Part shown: one piece after another, positions 5,431 through 12,876 of the stretch
How the letters are laid out: each line of letters begins with the position of its first letter
How positions within the stretch are numbered: position 1 is the first letter of the stretch
From: Chloroflexota bacterium
GTDB lineage: Bacteria; Chloroflexota; Anaerolineae; Anaerolineales; UBA4823
Direction: 5' to 3'
DNA length: 14,792 nucleotides
Assembly (NCBI GenBank): GCA_012798185.1
Contig: JAAZNS010000451.1
Span: forward strand, 1-14,792
Notes under the pieces: model-generated
The model's database searches: none
Told to the model about the DNA's origin: nothing
Seen by the model: only the letters and a program-made list of their open reading frames with translations
Translations under genes and position numbers: made by a program

Positions 5431-6633
5431 ATGTCAGCTTCAAAAGAACGCTTTCTCCGTTATGCCCTTTTTTCAATTGTTTATTTTGTTGAAGGAGCAG
5501 TGTTGACGTATTTTACAAGCTTCAATGTATTATATTTACGTTCATTCGAGCTTTCCTTTTCTCTAATTGGCATTGTAAGCGGTATTACACTTATTCCATT
5601 CGTGCTTAAAATTTTTATTGGATTGCTCAGTGATAGAGTCAATTTATTTAAATTGGGTCACCGCAAACCCTATATAATCTTGGGGTTGATCATGCAATCC
5701 CTAGCATTCTTTCTTTTTCCCCTGATAGCACCAAATCGTCATTTCGGATTCTATCTCTCACTGATGATCATGGCAGCCTTGGGAATGTCGACGTACGATA
5801 CCACAACAGATGGATTTTCAATTGATACCACACCCGAGGCTGATCGAGGCTTGGTGCAAGGATTAATGGTTGGCGGGCGCGCCCTTAGCGCGGTGATCAC
5901 CGCTTCCCTGATGGGTTATTTTTCAGGCAGAGGTCAATGGCAGGCTATTTTCTACATGATCGGAATTCTCGGCTTGCTTGCGTTGGTCTTGGCTTTTCTT
6001 GTCCAAGAGAAGAAAGAACGACCTCCCGAGATTAAATTCTCCAGGACAGCGTTTAGTGCTTTTAAAGATAAAACTTTCCTCTTTTTCCTTGCCTTAGGAA
6101 TTATTTACCCCCTGGCACTGTATAGCGCTGAGAGTATGGTCGGTGCATTCTTAAACGAGGGTATGGGAATTTCTTTGGAGATGGTAGGTTTATACACCTC
6201 TGTTTTTGGCATCGGAACCATTGTTGGCGGTCTGGTTGGCGGTCCATTGATGAAAAAAATTGGGCAGCGTCTCAGTGTACTTACCGCTTTATTCATCACC
6301 TCGATAGTAACTTTTACTATGGCAGCAGCTCCTTCAGGTGGGGTGATGTGGATAATTGTCTTCCTTTTCGGTTTCGCATTCGGATATTATGAAACCGTCT
6401 ATTTCGCCATGGGGATGGACTTCTCAGACCCGCGTATCGCTGCCTTTATGTTCGCCGTTATCATGGCGGTTGGCAATATTGGCATTGGCATTGGTCAGCC
6501 GCTGGCTGGCAGTCTGGTGGATTTGGTAGGATTCCGAATGATGTTCGCTATCTTTGGGGTCATCCATTTATTGGCACTTCCTATTGTGTTTGCTATTTTC
6601 CGGTTAAAAAAGTTATCCACAATGGAGGCTTAA
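5431..6633 (+). CDS. Major facilitator superfamily permease, AmpG-like
   Basis: A 400-residue integral membrane transporter with about twelve hydrophobic segments in two halves, separated by a charged loop at about 193-212. The first halves lie near 11-33, 44-66, 81-99, 106-124, 145-166 and 171-191. The MFS motif A is present after helix 2 (G-L-L-S-D-R, then G-H-R-K-P, 64-80). A conserved cytoplasmic stretch Y-D-T-T-T-D-G-F-S-I-D-T-T-P-E-A-D-R-G (122-140) resembles the corresponding loop of AmpG muropeptide permeases and related acetyl-CoA-type carriers. The start has GAAAGGAA about 9 nt upstream. It follows the TetR gene by 30 bp, and its stop codon directly abuts the enolase-family start. 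Most likely it imports the substrate of the two following enzymes. The substrate is unknown; a muropeptide, dipeptide or N-acyl amino acid would fit the context. Confidence 0.9.
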   Translation: MSASKERFLRYALFSIVYFVEGAVLTYFTSFNVLYLRSFELSFSLIGIVSGITLIPFVLKIFIGLLSDRVNLFKLGHRKPYIILGLIMQSLAFFLFPLIAPNRHFGFYLSLMIMAALGMSTYDTTTDGFSIDTTPEADRGLVQGLMVGGRALSAVITASLMGYFSGRGQWQAIFYMIGILGLLALVLAFLVQEKKERPPEIKFSRTAFSAFKDKTFLFFLALGIIYPLALYSAESMVGAFLNEGMGISLEMVGLYTSVFGIGTIVGGLVGGPLMKKIGQRLSVLTALFITSIVTFTMAAAPSGGVMWIIVFLFGFAFGYYETVYFAMGMDFSDPRIAAFMFAVIMAVGNIGIGIGQPLAGSLVDLVGFRMMFAIFGVIHLLALPIVFAIFRLKKLSTMEA

Positions 6634-7704
6634 TTGCGTATTACTTCTATAGAAACCCAACCATTAACCTTGGAACTCCAGACACCGCTGAAAGTCGCTT
6701 ATGGCACCTATCCGGTATTGGAATATGCCCTATTGAAGGTATTTACCGATGAGGGTTTGCTGGGTTTAGGGGAAGCCTCGCCCGATCCCGAAGTTACAGG
6801 CGAAACTCAAGCTTCAGTCTTAGATGCACTTGAAAATGCTTCGCAATTCCTTATCGGAAAAAACCCTTTTGATATCTCAGCGATTATAAATTTATGTTCT
6901 AGAGAAATCCCATCATATCCAGCGGCAATCGCAGCTATCGATATGGCACTTTACGATCTGATCGGGCAAAAGCTGCAGGTTCCGCTTTACCAGCTATTGG
7001 GTGGAAAAGGACGCCTTGATATTGGTCTTTATCCGGTAATACCGATGGATGAACCATCGGTGATGGCAAAAATGAGCCGCAATTTTGCAGAAATGGGAAT
7101 TGATACTTTAAAAATTAAATTGGGCTCTGATCCAAAGCTAGACCTGCGTCGATTATCCAGTATAGTTGAAGCGGTAGGTAATCGCGTTAAACTACGTCTT
7201 GATATCAACCAGGGATGGAAAGATGCAGAAACTTCTCTTCAAGCCATTCAAGCCATGCAGGGATATAATATCGAATGGATTGAACAACCCGTATCTGCCG
7301 GAAACATCGACGAATTGGCAAAAGTCACAGCGGCATCAGATATCCCGATAATGGCAGATGAGAGCTGCCATAACCCTATCGATGTATTAAAAATCGCATG
7401 CCATAAAGCAGCGAATATGATAAATATTAAACTGATGAAATGCGGCGGTATCGATCAGGCAATGAAAATGTTGGCTATTGCAGAAGCAGCGGGTTTGCCT
7501 TGTATCCTTGGCTCGATGGGAGAGAGTTCGATTGGCAGCGCCGCGGGATTACACCTGGCAATAGCCAAACCGAATATCATTGCTTGTGAATTGATCGGTC
7601 CATTGTTTATCAATAATGACCCGGCATACGGTTATCAAATCGATCGTATAACTTTACGAGCCTCACCCTCAAAAACACCCGGATTAGGAGTAAAACTCAT
7701 ATGA
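6634..7704 (+). CDS. Enolase-superfamily enzyme, MLE subgroup (dipeptide-epimerase-like)
   Basis: 356 residues. An N-terminal capping domain (about 1-125, including V-T-G-E-T at 54-58) precedes a (beta/alpha)7-beta barrel. Catalytic parts are intact: K160-I-K162, metal ligands D190, E217 (E-Q-P-V) and D242 (A-D-E-S), and the opposite lysine K266 in I-N-I-K-L-M-K-C-G-G. The two lysines can take a proton from the alpha-carbon of a carboxylate and return it. The barrel most resembles L-Ala-D/L-Glu (dipeptide) epimerases. Yet where those have D-x-D for the substrate ammonium group, this protein has E319-L-I321 in C-E-L-I-G-P-L, closer to muconate cycloisomerases. Other MLE-subgroup reactions (N-succinyl amino acid racemase, cycloisomerase) are therefore open. 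The start is TTG, directly after the MFS stop, with GGAGG at 6624-6628 inside the MFS end. It overlaps the M20 gene by ATGA. Family certain; substrate unknown. Confidence 0.9.
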   Translation: MRITSIETQPLTLELQTPLKVAYGTYPVLEYALLKVFTDEGLLGLGEASPDPEVTGETQASVLDALENASQFLIGKNPFDISAIINLCSREIPSYPAAIAAIDMALYDLIGQKLQVPLYQLLGGKGRLDIGLYPVIPMDEPSVMAKMSRNFAEMGIDTLKIKLGSDPKLDLRRLSSIVEAVGNRVKLRLDINQGWKDAETSLQAIQAMQGYNIEWIEQPVSAGNIDELAKVTAASDIPIMADESCHNPIDVLKIACHKAANMINIKLMKCGGIDQAMKMLAIAEAAGLPCILGSMGESSIGSAAGLHLAIAKPNIIACELIGPLFINNDPAYGYQIDRITLRASPSKTPGLGVKLI

Positions 7705-9023
7705 TTGATTGGAACACAATTCAAAATGAGGCGGCGCAATTATTAAGCGACTACATAAAAATTAAATCGATAAATCCCCCCGGCAATGAACAGCAAGCGG
7801 CAGATTATTTAACTAATTTACTTCGCAAGCTCGGTTTTGAACCGCAAGTTTTCATTCCTGCTCCCAACCGCGCCAATCTCATCGCGCGGTTGCCGGGAAA
7901 TAACAGCAAAAAACCTATCATCCTATATCATCATATGGATGTCGTCGAAGCTGATCCCCAATGTTGGTCTTGTGATCCTTTTGGGGGAGAAATCCGCGAT
8001 GGGTTCGTTTGGGGGCGGGGAACACTCGACATGAAATGTATGGGCATCATGCAATTGCTGGCATTGGATTTACTGCAGCAACATGTCCCCAACCGTAAAC
8101 GCGATATTATTTTCATGGCGGTATCGGATGAAGAAGCAGGTGGTTCTTTCGGTACAGGCTGGATGGTTGAAAACCACTGGTCTGATATAGAACCAGAATA
8201 TGTTTGGGACGAAGGCAGTTTTGGTATGCAGGATTTATTTGGACCAACGCCGGTTTTTATGGTATCTGTGGCTGAAAAAGGCTCCTTGTGGATTAAACTA
8301 ATTGCTCATGGCAAACCAGGACACGGGGGTATGCCTCATGATGAAAATGCCGCGGCCATTCTTTTAAAGGCATTGGATCGGGTATTGACACTAAATTCAA
8401 AATATGATTTACATCCAATCCCTAAATTAATGTTTCAAAAAATTGGCAGTATTTTGCCCTTTCCAAAATCCTTTTTGCTAAAAAATATACACAATCCATT
8501 TATATTTCGCTTAGTACAGCCCACATTATCTGCGAATACATCTGTCGCAGCAATGCTCAAAGATACTCTCTCACTTACCGTTTTGCGCGCCGGGGCAAAA
8601 GAAAATGTTATTCCCGAACGCGCTGAAGCCACCCTGGATATTCGTCTTTTACCTAATCGTGATCCTGAATTGTTTATCAGAAATCTAAAAACGCTCATTG
8701 CCGATGAAAGAATAGAAATCGAAATTATTCACCTTTCCGAGCCTTCTTCAACAACCGAAGTAAACACAGAATTTTACAGCGTCTTATCATCTGTGCTTCA
8801 AAAACTGGTGCCGAAAAGCATCACGGTCCCCTTACTCACGCCCGGAGCGACCGATTCGTGCTACTTCCGTCGTAAAGGTATAAACAGTTATGGATTGATC
8901 CCCATCATCATCAATCCAGGCGAAATTGCACGCTTCCATGGCATCGATGAGCGAATCTCTCTTGAAAATCTACGGATGGGAACACAAATTATCTTTGAAG
9001 TCTTGAAGAAATTGTGTGAATAA
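7701..9023 (+). CDS. M20-family metallopeptidase/deacylase (PM20D1/CPS1-like)
   Basis: A dinuclear zinc amidohydrolase of 440 residues. It opens with the I-N-P-P-G-N-E motif (24-30). The metal ligands are H78 in H-H-M-D, D110 in G-R-G-T-L-D-M-K, the E144-E145 pair in S-D-E-E-A-G (general base and ligand), an acidic residue in W-D-E-G (170-171), and H413 in R-F-H-G-I-D-E-R. The dimerisation ('lid') domain around 200-315 carries G-K-P-G-H-G-G with H208. Length and W-D-E-G-S place it with carboxypeptidase S/PM20D1-like members, which hydrolyse N-acyl amino acids or dipeptides, rather than with compact ArgE/DapE enzymes. There is no signal peptide, so it is cytoplasmic. Its ATG overlaps the preceding stop (ATGA), with AGGAG at 7686-7690, indicating translational coupling. 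In context it probably cleaves the amide bond of the compound imported and epimerised by the two preceding gene products (inference). Confidence 0.92.
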   Translation: MIDWNTIQNEAAQLLSDYIKIKSINPPGNEQQAADYLTNLLRKLGFEPQVFIPAPNRANLIARLPGNNSKKPIILYHHMDVVEADPQCWSCDPFGGEIRDGFVWGRGTLDMKCMGIMQLLALDLLQQHVPNRKRDIIFMAVSDEEAGGSFGTGWMVENHWSDIEPEYVWDEGSFGMQDLFGPTPVFMVSVAEKGSLWIKLIAHGKPGHGGMPHDENAAAILLKALDRVLTLNSKYDLHPIPKLMFQKIGSILPFPKSFLLKNIHNPFIFRLVQPTLSANTSVAAMLKDTLSLTVLRAGAKENVIPERAEATLDIRLLPNRDPELFIRNLKTLIADERIEIEIIHLSEPSSTTEVNTEFYSVLSSVLQKLVPKSITVPLLTPGATDSCYFRRKGINSYGLIPIIINPGEIARFHGIDERISLENLRMGTQIIFEVLKKLCE

Positions 9024-9314
9024 ATCGATACAAATTCATAATGAAATCACTCGGTATACATATGTTGATGCATTGGAGAGAACGAATGTAAATACTCACC
9101 TGTTATGATCGCATCAGCATAGTAAGGATGAATTCATACTTTCGAAGAGTCAGTTTACAGAGAGAAAATCGAGCGATCCCTTGTCTGCTGCTACACTATC
9201 GCGTTTTTATTGACCATCCAAATCCTGCTTCTCACGTTTTAGGCAATGTTTAATGATTCCCTCTTTGGCGATCAATATTTAGCTTTTTCAACGTATTGAT
9301 TGTGGTATAAATAA

Positions 9315-9332
9315 TTTGGGTATTAACCCAAA
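9315..9332. other. Perfect 7-bp inverted repeat
   Basis: TTTGGGT, a 4-nt loop ATTA, then ACCCAAA. It is not followed by a run of T, so it is not an obvious terminator. It lies just downstream of the TATAAA element at 9306-9311 and could be an operator or a leader hairpin. Function unknown. Confidence 0.4.
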
Positions 9333-9346
9333 GGTCAATAATTTAA

Positions 9347-9502
9347 TGGATTGGTTGGATTCTGGCTATTCCTCATTTTATTTTATCGCTTGTTTCCGTA
9401 GTCATAATGAATCAGCATCCCTTATTAAGGTCATTGTTGGCAGGAGGCATATTTCCATTTCTTCGCTGCGGAGGCGGTAATTGCCTACATGATAGGAGAT
9501 AA
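9347..9502 (+). pseudogene. Possible decayed membrane-protein fragment (DUF4389-like flavour)
   Basis: An open stretch of 51 codons begins after a stop and has no start codon of its own. It includes W-I-G-W-I-L-A-I-P-H-F-I, then a hydrophobic run, and L-A-G-G-I-F-P-F-L. The L-A-I-P-H-F-I element recalls the membrane segment of DUF4389-type proteins. The other two frames are interrupted repeatedly. The match is short and I recognise it only by its look, so this may be chance; treat it as a hint of a lost gene. Confidence 0.2.
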
Positions 9503-9581
9503 TCGGTTGTCATCCAGCGGATAATTCGCCAGCATTGGATATGTGGCAGTGGTTTTCTCCCGTTTGATTGGATTGATAATC

Positions 9582-9596
9582 TCGATCAAAGATCGA
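9582..9596. other. 6-bp inverted repeat upstream of carbonic anhydrase gene
   Basis: TCGATC, loop AAA, GATCGA, ending 28 bp before the carbonic anhydrase ATG. A second pairing, TTTGAT at 9563-9568 with ATCAAA at 9585-9590, would use the same bases and exclude the first. It may be an operator or a leader structure, or chance. Confidence 0.3.
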
Positions 9597-9624
9597 ACAA
9601 GACAATAATAATTGAGAGGAAAAC

Positions 9625-10242
9625 ATGACAAACATCAATAATTCGAATTTATCAATATTAACCGCTGATGCTGCCCTTGAGCGTTTGGCTGAAGGCAACC
9701 AAAGCTTCATGGCTGGAAAAATGAAATCGCCTCACCAAAATGAAGAGCGCCGCAAAGAAATTGCTGCTGGTCAAAAACCCTTTGCAGCAGTATTAGGCTG
9801 TGCAGATTCACGCGTTCCGCCAGAAATTATCTTCGATTGCGGGTTGGGGGATTTATTTATCGTCCGTTCTGCTGGGCAAGTGATAGACCGCGCTGTGCTG
9901 GGCAGCCTGGAGTTGGGCGTGGTTGAACTGGGCATCCCTCTTATCCTGGTTTTGGGACATTCAAATTGCGGCGCTGTTAAAGAGACCCTGGAAGTACTAG
10001 AAGGTCATGCGCACGCTCACGACCAGATCGCGGCTCTGGTCGAAGGTATCAAGCCTGCTGTTGAAGCTGCCTCAGGAAAACAAGGGGATAAAGTGGATAA
10101 CGTTGTCAGAGCTAATGTGGAATTGATCGTACAACAATTAAAGAATACTCCTTTATTGGCAGAGGCGCTTAATAATGGGCGGGTTAAAATTGTGGGAGCC
10201 CGTTACGATCTTCAAACGGGCATGGTTGATATCATTGTTTGA
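9625..10242 (+). CDS. Beta-class carbonic anhydrase
   Basis: A zinc enzyme of 205 residues interconverting CO2 and bicarbonate in the cytoplasm. The zinc ligands are C59, H112 and C115. The D61-R63 dyad sits in G-C-A-D-S-R-V-P-P-E (58-67), and H112-S-N-C115-G-A-V matches the second ligand block. V-R-S-A-G at 80-84 is also family-typical. The length is normal for bacterial (clade B-like) beta enzymes. There is no signal peptide. The start is supported by GAGAGGA at 9614-9620, 4 nt from the ATG. It is preceded by a 600 bp gap and followed by the cupin gene after 92 bp, so it may be its own transcription unit. Bicarbonate supply for carboxylases is the usual role; nothing nearby shows a specific partner. 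Confidence 0.95.
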   Translation: MTNINNSNLSILTADAALERLAEGNQSFMAGKMKSPHQNEERRKEIAAGQKPFAAVLGCADSRVPPEIIFDCGLGDLFIVRSAGQVIDRAVLGSLELGVVELGIPLILVLGHSNCGAVKETLEVLEGHAHAHDQIAALVEGIKPAVEAASGKQGDKVDNVVRANVELIVQQLKNTPLLAEALNNGRVKIVGARYDLQTGMVDIIV

Positions 10243-10334
10243 TGAGCAAATCATAGCGATTTGAATGATATTTGCCTTCCCGCGGTTTATATTTATCATT
10301 ATCTCAATATAAAAAAGTTCTATTGAGGAACATC

Positions 10335-10664
10335 ATGCAAATGACAAACATACCCTTTGGAATTACAGATTGGTCAACAATTGAACAATCAGAGCATAAA
10401 GGTGAAACCGGCGTTGCGTATTGGCGAACGCAAAATTTTGGGGATATCCGCGTCCGTATGGTTGAATATTCACCTGGTTATTTAGCTGATCACTGGTGCT
10501 CAAAAGGACATATTCTTTTATGCCTGGAGGGCGAACTGCACACTGAGCTAAAAGATGGGCGTAAATTCATTCTTAAACCGGGAATGAGCTATCAGGTCGC
10601 CGATAATGCCGAACCTCACCGGTCAACAGCACCAAATGGTGCAAAACTTTTCATCGTCGATTAA
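10335..10664 (+). CDS. Small cupin protein of the D-H-x-x motif type
   Basis: A single-domain cupin of 109 residues. The first motif reads Y-S-P-G-Y-L-A-D-H-W-C-S-K-G-H-I-L (about 48-64) and the second runs through P-G-M-S-Y-Q-V to A-E-P-H-R-S. The combination resembles the small family called 'DHCW-motif cupin fold proteins'. Metal binding by the histidines (D-H, G-H, P-H) is likely; the substrate is unknown. The frame is open from 10272, but the ATG at 10335 has TGAGGAA at 10324-10330 and starts where family members start, so I use it. The ferritin-like/VIT1 gene follows after 27 bp, suggesting co-transcription. The family has no established reaction that I can name. Confidence 0.85.
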   Translation: MQMTNIPFGITDWSTIEQSEHKGETGVAYWRTQNFGDIRVRMVEYSPGYLADHWCSKGHILLCLEGELHTELKDGRKFILKPGMSYQVADNAEPHRSTAPNGAKLFIVD

Positions 10665-10691
10665 ATAGCGCCCCAAAATTGGAAAACAAGA

Positions 10692-11567
10692 ATGGAACAG
10701 AAATTAATTAAAGAAATCAGTGCTTTCCAACGGGATGAAATCACCAACCATAAATTGTATAACCAGCTGGCAAATCTCATTCGGGATAACAACAATGCCC
10801 AGGTGCTGCGCGATATGGCTAAAACCGAGCTGGAGCATTACCGCTTTTGGCGGGAATTAAGTAAAGTTGAGGTTGCACCAAACAAATTTTTAATCAACGC
10901 AATCATATTACTCACCCGCATACTCGGGTTGACTTTTACAATCAAGCTCATCGAAAAAGGCGAAAAAGCCGGTGCCGAGCAGTATGCAGCCTTCGAAAAA
11001 TATGTTCCTGGTGCTGCTCAGCTTGGTTTAGAAGAAGAAGAACATGAACGCGCCATGATGAACATGCTCCACGAAGATTTTCTTTCCTACGTAGGCTCCA
11101 TTGTTCTCGGGCTGAATGATGCTTTGGTCGAACTGACTGGAACTTTGGCTGGGTTAACTCTGGCGCTTCAAAACGGTAAATTAGTTGCCGTCAGCGGTTT
11201 GATTACCGGAATCGCAGCAGCTTTTTCGATGGCTTCTTCGGAATATCTATCAGCGCGGGCAGAAGAGAATGCCAGAGCAGGGCGGTCTGCGCTATACACC
11301 GGTATAGCCTATCTGATCACTGTTTTTCTTCTCATTGCGCCATATTTATTGCTTCCTCAAACCGATAACTGGATTTTCATCAGCCTGTTTATTACCCTGC
11401 TTATTGCGGTTGCTATTATTTTTGGATTCAACTTTTATATATCGGTTGCTAAAGATCTGCAATTCTCCAAGCGTTTCTTCGAAATGTTTACCATTAGCCT
11501 TGGAGTGGCTGCTTTCTCTTTTCTGGTTGGATTATTAGTTCGAAACATTTTTGGAATCGAAATCTAA
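10692..11567 (+). CDS. Ferritin-like/rubrerythrin-VIT1 fusion membrane protein (MbfA-like)
   Basis: 291 residues in two parts. Residues 1-130 form a ferritin-like four-helix di-iron domain with E16, E46-x-x-H49, E88/E91/E96 and E114-E117-H118 as likely iron ligands. Residues about 133-290 form a VIT1/CCC1-type membrane domain with about five helices, starting G-S-I-V-L-G-L-N-D-A-L-V-E-L-T-G (D143 is the family aspartate) and including M-A-S-S-E-Y-L-S (180-187). Related erythrin-VIT1 proteins, such as MbfA of alphaproteobacteria, export iron and protect against peroxide; that role here is by family. The ATG has only a weak GGAAAA site. The gene lies 27 bp after the cupin and 28 bp before the second M20 gene, so the three may form one operon. 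It may work with the PerR/peroxiredoxin pair found 6 kb away in this window. Confidence 0.9.
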   Translation: MEQKLIKEISAFQRDEITNHKLYNQLANLIRDNNNAQVLRDMAKTELEHYRFWRELSKVEVAPNKFLINAIILLTRILGLTFTIKLIEKGEKAGAEQYAAFEKYVPGAAQLGLEEEEHERAMMNMLHEDFLSYVGSIVLGLNDALVELTGTLAGLTLALQNGKLVAVSGLITGIAAAFSMASSEYLSARAEENARAGRSALYTGIAYLITVFLLIAPYLLLPQTDNWIFISLFITLLIAVAIIFGFNFYISVAKDLQFSKRFFEMFTISLGVAAFSFLVGLLVRNIFGIEI

Positions 11568-11595
11568 TACAAAGAAGTATTAAGGTCATTAAAGA

Positions 11596-12732
11596 ATGAA
11601 AGAAAAAATTGAAAAACTCCTCGGCGATCTAATCGCAATTGACTCCACCAATCCAGAGATTGTCCCTAGCGCAGAGGGAGAAGCAGAAATTGCAGCTTTT
11701 GTAGCGAATTGGCTAGAAGAAGCAGGATTGGAAGTCCATCTGCATGAATCAGCACCCAATCGACCTAATGTCGTCGCCATTGCACGCGGCAGGGGTGGAG
11801 GGAAATCCCTGCTTCTCAACGGTCATATGGATACCGTTGGTGCCGGTGAAATGATTAAACCACACCAGCCAGAGATAAAAAATGGGCGGCTCTTTGGGCT
11901 TGGCGCTCTGGATATGAAAGGGGGATTAGCTGCCTGTATGCTGGCAGCTGCCCAGGCAAAGAAACTCCAATTGAGGGGAGATGTCATCTTGACTGCCGTA
12001 GTGGATGAAGAATATGCCGGCAAAGGAACCATGACAGTAGCTGAACTCTACCACGCCGATGGCGCAATCATTGCTGAACCGACTCAATGTCAACTTATTG
12101 TCGCCCACAAAGGATTCGTTTGGCTGGATATTGAAACCATTGGCGTTGCAGCGCATGGATCGCGACCCGACCTTGGCGTGGATGCGATCATGAAAATGGG
12201 CTCAGTTCTCTCCGGTTTGGAAGAATTGCAAAATTCTATGCAAACCCGCCAGCCGCATCCTCGGCTTGGTCATCCTTCTCTGCATACCTCTACAATCCAA
12301 GGAGGACGAGAACCATCCACCTATCCAGAACGCTGTACACTTTCGATAGAAAGAAGAATACTCCCTGGTGAAAATCCAGAAACGGTTCGCGCTGAAGTTG
12401 AAGAAATCATTGAAAAACGAAGGCAAATCGATCCGCAATTCAACGCAATCATACGCACCGGTCTTTACCGAACCCCGCTGGAAACGCCCGAAGATGCGGC
12501 GATTGTTCAAGCAGTAAAAGCAGCTGGTTCAAGGGTATTAAACTATTCACTCGAATTATCCGGTGCGCCATATTGGACCGATGCTGCCACACTTTGGCAA
12601 GCAGGTATCCCCAGTGTAATTTTTGGTCCAAGCGGGGAAGGAATCCACGCGGCGGAAGAATGGGTTGAACTGGAAAGTGTGGCAGATTGCCTTGAGATTT
12701 TTATCGAAACGGCTCAGCGATTCTGCGCGTGA
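11596..12732 (+). CDS. M20-family deacylase/peptidase (ArgE/DapE type)
   Basis: A compact M20 enzyme of 378 residues. The ligands are H77 in N-G-H-M-D-T-V, D106 in G-L-G-A-L-D-M-K-G-G, the E138-E139 pair in V-D-E-E-Y, E161 in A-E-P-T, and H351 in G-I-H-A-A-E-E-W. H187 (A-A-H-G-S) lies in the dimerisation domain. The E-P-T and A-H-G-S/P signatures are those of acetylornithine deacetylase/succinyl-diaminopimelate desuccinylase relatives, and many of these hydrolyse other N-acyl amino acids. No arginine or lysine biosynthesis gene is nearby, so I do not assign argE or dapE. It is different in length and motifs from the first M20 protein of this window. There is no signal peptide. The ATG is 28 bp after the VIT1 gene, with a weak AAGG site. 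Confidence 0.92.
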   Translation: MKEKIEKLLGDLIAIDSTNPEIVPSAEGEAEIAAFVANWLEEAGLEVHLHESAPNRPNVVAIARGRGGGKSLLLNGHMDTVGAGEMIKPHQPEIKNGRLFGLGALDMKGGLAACMLAAAQAKKLQLRGDVILTAVVDEEYAGKGTMTVAELYHADGAIIAEPTQCQLIVAHKGFVWLDIETIGVAAHGSRPDLGVDAIMKMGSVLSGLEELQNSMQTRQPHPRLGHPSLHTSTIQGGREPSTYPERCTLSIERRILPGENPETVRAEVEEIIEKRRQIDPQFNAIIRTGLYRTPLETPEDAAIVQAVKAAGSRVLNYSLELSGAPYWTDAATLWQAGIPSVIFGPSGEGIHAAEEWVELESVADCLEIFIETAQRFCA

Positions 12733-12876
12733 CCAGCCGGCGTGCTGCTACTGATCATTTCTCGTTTGTCGAAGAGGCATGCACATCATCATGCTTAATC
12801 ATATTCAAGGAATAATCATCTTTCCCAAGGCAGAGAGGGGTACGATAGTTCTTGCCTAGCCAGGAGACTATGAAAA

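Larger units (their letters stand above)
9024..9624. other. 600 bp intergenic region without a convincing gene
   Basis: No frame longer than about 50 codons with a good start is present on either strand. The region holds a perfect 7-bp hairpin (9315-9332), a 6-bp hairpin close to the carbonic anhydrase start (9582-9596), a TATAAA -10-like element at 9306-9311 without a good -35, and a possible decayed membrane-protein frame (9347-9502). A small ORF at 9128-9253 (41 codons) has no ribosome binding site and no recognisable similarity. It probably contains the carbonic anhydrase promoter plus decayed coding DNA, but I cannot place the promoter with confidence. Confidence 0.5.

Noticed and set aside
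9062..9091. Nine-codon ORF ending in a GGAGAG-ATG-TAA start-stop arrangement
   Set aside because: It is too short to support. Start-stop elements occur by chance and no downstream frame is linked to it.
9128..9253. 41-codon plus-strand ORF after the first M20 gene
   Set aside because: There is no spaced ribosome binding site, no recognisable similarity, and the region looks non-coding around it.
10247..10263. Hairpin CAAATC-5 nt-GATTTG after the carbonic anhydrase stop as a terminator
   Set aside because: The stem is AT-rich and weak, with no T-run following; another overlapping pairing is equally good.
7701..12732. The two M20 genes as a recent tandem duplication
   Set aside because: They differ in length, motifs (W-D-E-G versus A-E-P-T) and subfamily, so they are distant paralogues only.
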